Assembly (NCBI GenBank): GCA_007133745.1 | Contig: SLMC01000244.1 | Location: 1 to 8,502, forward strand | Length of the DNA stretch: 8,502 bases | Origin: Kiritimatiellia bacterium | Lineage (GTDB): Bacteria; Verrucomicrobiota; Kiritimatiellia; UBA8416; SLMC01 | Direction of reading: 5' to 3' | In this document: one piece after another, positions 5,057-8,502 of the stretch | How the letters are laid out: every line of letters begins with the position of its first letter | Numbering within the stretch: the first letter of the stretch is position 1 | Notes under the pieces: generated by a model | What the model was told of the DNA's origin: nothing | The model's database searches: none | The model's input: the letters and a program-made list of their open reading frames with translations, nothing else | Made by a program: the position numbers and the translations under genes

Positions 5057-6453
5057 TCGATTTTCCCGATCATGTACAAGTCCTCTTCGCGCCGCCCGTC
5101 CATGCGTCCGTCGATGATCATCTCCACCCCGTCGAGCATCTCGCCGGGCTTGACGTATTCGCCCTTTTTCCCGACATAGGATTCGGCGACGAACATCGGC
5201 TGGGTCATGAAGTTCTGCAACTTGCGCGCCCGCTCGTAGAGCGTACGGTCGGCCTTGGACAGCTCGTCCAGTCCGATCACCGCCACAATCCGGCGCAGCT
5301 CGTCGTATTTGGTCAGGATACGCAGCATTTCCTGGGACAAATCGAAATGACGCTGCCCCACAATGGTGGCATTGAGATTGGAGCAGGACGATACGAGCGG
5401 GTCGATTCCGGGATACAGGCCCAGTTGCGTCCGTTCGCGCGACAGCACCATGACCGCGTCCAAGTAGCTGAAGATGGCGACAACCGCGGGATCGGTCAGA
5501 TCGTCGGCCGGCACGTACACGGCCTCGAACGCCGAGACCGAGCCCTTGATGCGCTCGTGCACGTCGCCCACCTCGGAGCTGAGCGTGGGCTGATACCCCG
5601 TTTCCGAAGGGGTTCGGCCCAGTAGCGTGGAAATTTCGGCGCCCGCCTGCACGAACCGGAACACGTTGTCCATGAACAACAGCACTTCGCGGCCGGTCGA
5701 TTCCAGGTATTCGGCCAGCGTGATGCCGGTCAGGATCACGTTGAACCGCGCGCCGGGCGGCTCGTCCATCTGACCGAAGGCCATCATCAGCTTGTTCAGG
5801 ATGCCCGCCTGCTCGAACTCGAAATACAGCTCGTTGCCTTCCCGAATGCGTTCGCCGATTCCCGTGAAGACGCAGGCGCCCTCGTGCTGTTCCACGATGT
5901 TGTGGATCAGCTCCATGATCAGAACGGTTTTCCCGCAGCCGGCCCCGCCGATCACGCCCGTCTTGGACCCGCGCACGACCGGAAACAGCAAATCCACGAC
6001 CTTGATGCCCGTCTCCACCACCTCGGTCTTGGCGCCCTTCAGGTGGTCCATGTTCACCGCCACGCGCGAAACGTCCTTGTGAATGGGCATGCGCCGCTCG
6101 GTCGTAATCGGGCCCTTGCCGTCGATCGGCTCGCCCATCACGTTCACGATGCGGCCGAACAGCTCTTCGCCCACCGGAATGGTCAGCGTGCCGCCGGACG
6201 ATGTCGCCACGGCGTTGCGCTGCAAGTTGCCGGTCGATGCCAGCGCCACGCAGCGCGCAATGTTTCCTTCCAGATGCTCGGCCACCAGCAGCGTGATGTC
6301 GCGCTTGTCGAACGTGCGCGCATGCACCGTTTCGTGCAGATCCGGCATGTCCTCGACCGCCGTGAACTTCACGTCCACCACCGGCCCCTGCACCGCCACT
6401 ACCTTGCCCTTCTTCAACGCCGCCGGCGCCTCGGCATTCGTCGTATCGCTCAT
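5053..6453 (-). CDS. atpD: Divergent F1-type ATPase beta subunit
   Basis: The product is 466 residues, close to normal size for the catalytic beta subunit of F-type ATP synthase. The N-terminal beta-barrel spans about 16-95. The P-loop is GGAGCGKT (169-176; usually GGAGVGKT). GERIREGNE (200-208) keeps catalytic Glu201 and Arg202 but has Ile for the usual Thr. MDEPPGAR (229-236), LLFMDNVFRF (258-267), VPADDLTDP (314-322) and the adenine-site Tyr347 in LYPGIDP are kept. Around 300-308 the loop ERITSTK.GS is about four residues shorter than usual. The DELSEED lever that contacts gamma reads DELSKAD (396-402). These features suggest an active but non-canonical enzyme. An in-frame ATG lies 14 codons upstream (6495), but it would overlap hepT. 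The ATG at 6453 has GGAGG at the right distance. hepT ends 19 bases upstream, and no atpC (epsilon) follows. FliI/SctN-type ATPases are ruled out by the PADDLTDP and DELS motifs. Confidence 0.95.
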   Translation of the reverse strand: MSDTTNAEAPAALKKGKVVAVQGPVVDVKFTAVEDMPDLHETVHARTFDKRDITLLVAEHLEGNIARCVALASTGNLQRNAVATSSGGTLTIPVGEELFGRIVNVMGEPIDGKGPITTERRMPIHKDVSRVAVNMDHLKGAKTEVVETGIKVVDLLFPVVRGSKTGVIGGAGCGKTVLIMELIHNIVEQHEGACVFTGIGERIREGNELYFEFEQAGILNKLMMAFGQMDEPPGARFNVILTGITLAEYLESTGREVLLFMDNVFRFVQAGAEISTLLGRTPSETGYQPTLSSEVGDVHERIKGSVSAFEAVYVPADDLTDPAVVAIFSYLDAVMVLSRERTQLGLYPGIDPLVSSCSNLNATIVGQRHFDLSQEMLRILTKYDELRRIVAVIGLDELSKADRTLYERARKLQNFMTQPMFVAESYVGKKGEYVKPGEMLDGVEMIIDGRMDGRREEDLYMIGKIE

Positions 6454-6467
6454 GATGCTTCCTCCCT
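6454..6467 (-). promoter_or_regulatory. Ribosome binding site of atpD
   Basis: On the minus strand GGGAGGAAGC precedes the ATG at 6453, with the GGAGG core at 6461-6465 and a 7-base gap. It decides the start in favour of MSDTTN over the upstream in-frame ATG, and lies in the 19-base gap after hepT. The same ten bases precede gspG. Confidence 0.85.
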
Positions 6468-6472
6468 CTCGT

Positions 6473-6886
6473 TTATGGCGAAATTTCAAGACCAAGCGCC
6501 GCGCAAAACGCCACCCAATCCTTCCAGATCTCGCTTACTATGGCGTGGATAATCTCGGGCTCGATGTCCTGATATTGATGAACGGCGACATTCCTGAACC
6601 CGGTCATGGCGGCCAATCGATTCGCAAGCGCTCTATCAAGCATGCCCGCTTCACGCAAAAAAACAAACGCCTCGGCGCTGCTTTTGGGAACACCCAAATG
6701 CCGATCCGCCACAACATGCATGGCCAAGTCTATGACCGCCTGACAGGCGCGTTCGATATTGAGTATTAGCGCGTCCACATGAGTGTAATTGGCCAGATCC
6801 GGGTCGGCGGCATATTCCTCGCGCATGCGTCGGATGCAGCGTTCGACAATAGATGCCTTGTTGAAACTCACGCTGTCAGGCAACAC
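6473..6886 (-). CDS. hepT: HepT-like HEPN ribonuclease toxin (DUF86)
   Basis: The 137-residue, mostly helical protein has the HEPN active-site motif R-x4-H-x-Y as RNVAVHQY: Arg98, His103, Tyr105. In characterised HepT proteins this motif cleaves RNA. In the Shewanella oneidensis pair the partner MntA neutralises the toxin by attaching AMP to the motif tyrosine. Other family-like features are the N-terminal helix with VERCIRRMREEY (14-25) and LNIERACQAVIDLAMHVV (42-59). The start is GTG (6884-6886) with AGGAGG six bases upstream, inside the end of mntA, so the two are translationally coupled by an 11-bp overlap. All motif residues are intact and the frame is whole, so it is probably functional. 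The placement, between ATP synthase gamma and beta, is unusual. Whether it acts as a toxin here is inference. Confidence 0.9.
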   Translation of the reverse strand: MLPDSVSFNKASIVERCIRRMREEYAADPDLANYTHVDALILNIERACQAVIDLAMHVVADRHLGVPKSSAEAFVFLREAGMLDRALANRLAAMTGFRNVAVHQYQDIEPEIIHAIVSEIWKDWVAFCAALGLEISP

Positions 6887-7274
6887 GATAAGCCTCCTCG
6901 ACCTCTTTGCGGTCCTCCCTCAAACTGAGATAGTTGCCAAGCAGGCGCGTTTCCGTTGCGGCCGTCTCTTCGGAGTCCCTCGCAAAGAATCGGCGTCCCT
7001 TGAGAATGGCCTCGCTGGCGTAAATCGGGTTGCCCGCATTGATTTCGCCCAAATCCACGCGCCGGCCCAGCTCGTTTTCCAGTCGGGCCGACAGATCCAA
7101 ACGGTCTTGCAAGGACAGTCGCCGGCCATGAACGGGCAGTAGCGCGATGTCTATGTCGCTGTCGGCGCGCAAGGCGCCGCTCGCGGCGGAACCCAGAACG
7201 TAGGCGGCGGCAATCCCTTCGTGCTCCCGCAACAACGGCGTGGCCCGTTCAATAATTTCGTCAAGTGTTTTCAT
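6876..7274 (-). CDS. mntA: MntA-like minimal nucleotidyltransferase antitoxin
   Basis: The 132-residue protein has the minimal nucleotidyltransferase signature GS-x10-DxD: Gly28, Ser29, Asp40, Asp42. A third acidic residue, Asp74 in RRVDLGEI, completes the metal site. This is the antitoxin family that transfers AMP from ATP to the HEPN toxin's tyrosine. Full conservation of the triad suggests an active enzyme. The ATG at 7272-7274 has no strong ribosome binding site upstream, and the 46-base gap from atpG offers no clear promoter, so expression probably comes from read-through of atpG. Gene order here is antitoxin then toxin, with the 11-bp overlap. The C-terminal 30 residues (TETRLLGNYLSLREDRKEV) are charged and helical. 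Confidence 0.9.
   Translation of the reverse strand: MKTLDEIIERATPLLREHEGIAAAYVLGSAASGALRADSDIDIALLPVHGRRLSLQDRLDLSARLENELGRRVDLGEINAGNPIYASEAILKGRRFFARDSEETAATETRLLGNYLSLREDRKEVEEAYRVA
6887..6898 (-). promoter_or_regulatory. Ribosome binding site of hepT
   Basis: AGGAGG (6893-6898 on the minus strand) lies six bases before the GTG start, within the last codons of mntA. It supports the GTG start over the TTG and GTG codons that follow it in frame. Confidence 0.8.
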
Positions 7275-7320
7275 TCATCCAACGTTAATCGGGTTCGTTC
7301 AGCTTTGTCAACGTTTTCCG

Positions 7321-8244
7321 CTACGCCCTGGCCCGCGCGGAGGCGGAACGCTTGGCTTTGCCGCGCTTGCTTTTCGTCGCGGAAAAGCTCTCGCGCATGC
7401 CCTTGTCGATCAGCTCGTGCGAGGCCTTGAACGCCAAATGCTTGACCCGCTTATGCTCCTTCCCCACTTTCTCGAAGCTGCCCTCCAGATGCATGGCGCG
7501 GGCGGAAAACTCCGCCAATTTGGAATCCTCGAAAATCTCGAACAGCCGCGAGGTCACCCACATGCCCGCCAGATATTCGACCATGTCCGAATAGGACGAC
7601 TCCACGACAACCCCGACCGACCGGGCCAGAAACCCCTTCCCCGCGCCATGCTGCGACACGTCGCTTGCCGCGTCCACGTCGAACAGCTTGCCGCACGGCA
7701 GCAGTTCCGCCACCTCGATCATTTGCGAGGAAAAGGACAACGGACGCGGATACACCACGACGACCCGTCCCATCCGTCTCGCCAGAGCCTCGTCCACGAT
7801 ATGCGTCTTGATCGCCACCGCCGACTCGTAAATTTTTTCGCGGTCGATACCGGGGAAAAACTTGAATTCGCGAGCCTGGTCGCTCAAGGTCGATGCGCCC
7901 TTGTCGCCCACCACGACCAGCGCCGTCTTGTCGTTCGGCAGCGTCCCCTGCACTTCGAGCGCCTTTCTCAGCACCCCCTGATTCAACCCGCCCATGAACC
8001 CGGAATCGGACGTGACCACGACGATTCCAAGCGTATCGGAGACCACGCGCACCAGCGGATCGTCCACGTCCACCAAGTTCACCACGCGGAAAAAACCGGC
8101 GAACGCGTCCATGAACTCCGCGAACCGCTCCTTCTCCTTCTCCATAAGATGATACTGCGACCCGGCAATGTTCTTGAGCGTCTCGATCAGGTTCAGCAAT
8201 TCGCCGTTGAACCGCAACTCCTTGCGTATCTCGCTCAGTTGCAC
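7321..8244 (-). CDS. atpG: Divergent F-type ATPase gamma subunit
   Basis: The 307-residue product is the central-shaft gamma subunit, slightly longer than the usual ~290. Family landmarks are the N-terminal EIRKEL...LIETLKNIAGSQYH (5-32), standing where most gammas have the I..T.KITKAM.MVA..K helix; TSDSGFMGGLN (78-88), equivalent to the canonical STDRGLCGGLN; and a C-terminal helix at about 238-289 starting near EFSARAMHLEGS that aligns with E.AARM.AM..A. The N-terminal helix is heavily altered, lacking the KITKAM core. The final 18 residues form a Lys/Arg/Ser/Ala tail (KSKRGKAKRSASARARA) beyond the usual end. The start is GTG (8242-8244), with AGAGGA eight bases upstream. Alpha would be expected further upstream, outside the window. 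Assignment to gamma is firm; its partners are uncertain. Confidence 0.92.
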   Translation of the reverse strand: MQLSEIRKELRFNGELLNLIETLKNIAGSQYHLMEKEKERFAEFMDAFAGFFRVVNLVDVDDPLVRVVSDTLGIVVVTSDSGFMGGLNQGVLRKALEVQGTLPNDKTALVVVGDKGASTLSDQAREFKFFPGIDREKIYESAVAIKTHIVDEALARRMGRVVVVYPRPLSFSSQMIEVAELLPCGKLFDVDAASDVSQHGAGKGFLARSVGVVVESSYSDMVEYLAGMWVTSRLFEIFEDSKLAEFSARAMHLEGSFEKVGKEHKRVKHLAFKASHELIDKGMRESFSATKSKRGKAKRSASARARA

Positions 8245-8260
8245 CGCTCAAGTCCTCTCT
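8245..8260 (-). promoter_or_regulatory. Ribosome binding site of atpG
   Basis: On the minus strand AGAGAGGAC (core at 8253-8258) precedes the GTG with an 8-base gap. The N-terminus EIRKEL then falls where gamma families begin, supporting this start. Confidence 0.7.
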
Positions 8261-8281
8261 GCGCCATCGCCTTCATCCAAG

Positions 8282-8296
8282 GCGGCCTTCGGCCGC
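8282..8296. repeat. Small GC hairpin upstream of atpG
   Basis: GCGGCC-TTC-GGCCGC is a perfect 6-bp stem with a three-base loop, about 38 bases before the atpG start. No T tract is present. It may end a repeat unit or mildly affect the atpG leader. Confidence 0.45.
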
Positions 8297-8317
8297 AACT
8301 CAAGTGATCAGTAGCCC

Positions 8318-8408
8318 CTAGTCTCTAGTCCCTAGTCCCTGGTCCCTAGTCTCTAGTCCCTGGTCCCTGGTCCCTGGTCCCTAGTCCCTAGTCCCTGGTC
8401 CCTAGTCT
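8318..8408 (+). repeat. Heptamer tandem array, 13 units (CTRGTCY)
   Basis: There are thirteen contiguous 7-bp units, each CTAGTCC, CTGGTCC or CTAGTCT, then a broken unit CTAGCTCC. Variation is limited to transitions at positions 3 and 7. It is the same family as 3203-3233 (opposite strand) and 3388-3407. There are no spacers, so it is not CRISPR. It resembles a bacterial minisatellite prone to length change. Confidence 0.9.
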
Positions 8409-8420
8409 CTAGCTCCTACT

Positions 8421-8502
8421 ACAAGGGGGGCTGACGCCCGCAACCCAAGTGCGTGGGTATGTGAGTTTTCACCCACACACTCACGCACTCACACACTCAC
8501 AA
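8421..8502. repeat. Octamer-built palindromic repeat, copy 2 (runs to window end)
   Basis: It matches 549-646 but with two fewer GTGRGTNT octamers. The order is lead (CTGACGCCCGCAACCC), GTGGGTAT, GTGAGTTT, TC, then four ACYCACNM units. It may continue beyond the window. Confidence 0.8.

Noticed and set aside
4238..5179. 313-residue open frame on the + strand
   Set aside because: It is antisense to gspE and the end of atpD, with no domain. Composition is that of a reverse-strand shadow.
5053..6453. Flagellar or type III secretion ATPase (FliI/SctN) for the beta-like gene
   Set aside because: The VPADDLTDP and DELS motifs, the size and a neighbouring gamma subunit all fit F1 beta.
6454..6495. 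Longer atpD start (14 extra residues)
   Set aside because: The upstream ATG lies inside the 3' end of hepT and lacks a good ribosome binding site. The ATG at 6453 has a strong, well-spaced one.
7240..8307. 355-residue open frame on the + strand
   Set aside because: It lies antisense to atpG, with low-complexity His/Gln/Arg composition and no domain. The minus-strand frame has clear gamma homology.
8318..8408. CRISPR array
   Set aside because: The units are 7 bp and directly adjacent with no unique spacers, and no cas genes are present.

Overview
The window is GC-rich bacterial chromosomal DNA. All seven genes I can support lie on the minus strand, so transcription runs from high to low coordinates. 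In that order they are: a divergent F-type ATPase gamma subunit (atpG), a MntA nucleotidyltransferase, a HepT HEPN-domain protein, a divergent F1 beta subunit (atpD), and three type II secretion genes, gspE (assembly ATPase), gspF (inner-membrane platform) and gspG (major pseudopilin). The spacers carry families of short dispersed and tandem repeats, including arrays of 7- and 8-bp units, hairpins with the AGTCCGCC type of arm, and runs such as TTCCGCGTTTTCCGTGG. From general familiarity I associate this style with PVC-superphylum genomes such as Kiritimatiellota, Lentisphaerota or Verrucomicrobiota. That placement is inference only, since the window holds no rRNA or other phylogenetic marker.

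Layout. 8245-8502 is a spacer upstream of atpG with an imperfect heptamer array and an octamer-built palindrome. 7321-8244 is atpG. 6473-7274 is the mntA-hepT pair, with an 11-bp overlap between its genes. 5053-6453 is atpD, whose stop overlaps the gspE start (3422-5056) in an ATGA. 2304-3421 is a 1.1-kb gene-free, repeat-packed spacer. 1098-2303 is gspF. 444-1097 is a second 0.65-kb repeat spacer. 30-443 is gspG. I saw no tRNA, rRNA, CRISPR array, transposase or convincing promoter.

How the genes relate. GspE, GspF and GspG are the cytoplasmic ATPase, membrane platform and major pseudopilin of one type II secretion machine. AtpG and AtpD are the shaft and catalytic subunit of an F1 motor. 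The core from atpG to gspE is compact (gaps of 46 and 19 bp, overlaps of 11 and 4 bp) and looks like one transcription unit. Two things are unusual. A toxin-antitoxin-like pair separates gamma from beta, and the position normally held by atpC (epsilon) is taken by gspE, translationally coupled to beta. Beta keeps its catalytic residues but deviates from the canonical family at several conserved sites, and gamma is strongly divergent with an added basic tail. The window may therefore show a non-canonical F1-like ATPase linked to a secretion/pseudopilus operon. The simpler reading is a lineage-specific rearrangement of ordinary ATP synthase genes next to a secretion operon. The window cannot decide between these, because the region where alpha would be expected (above 8502) is missing.
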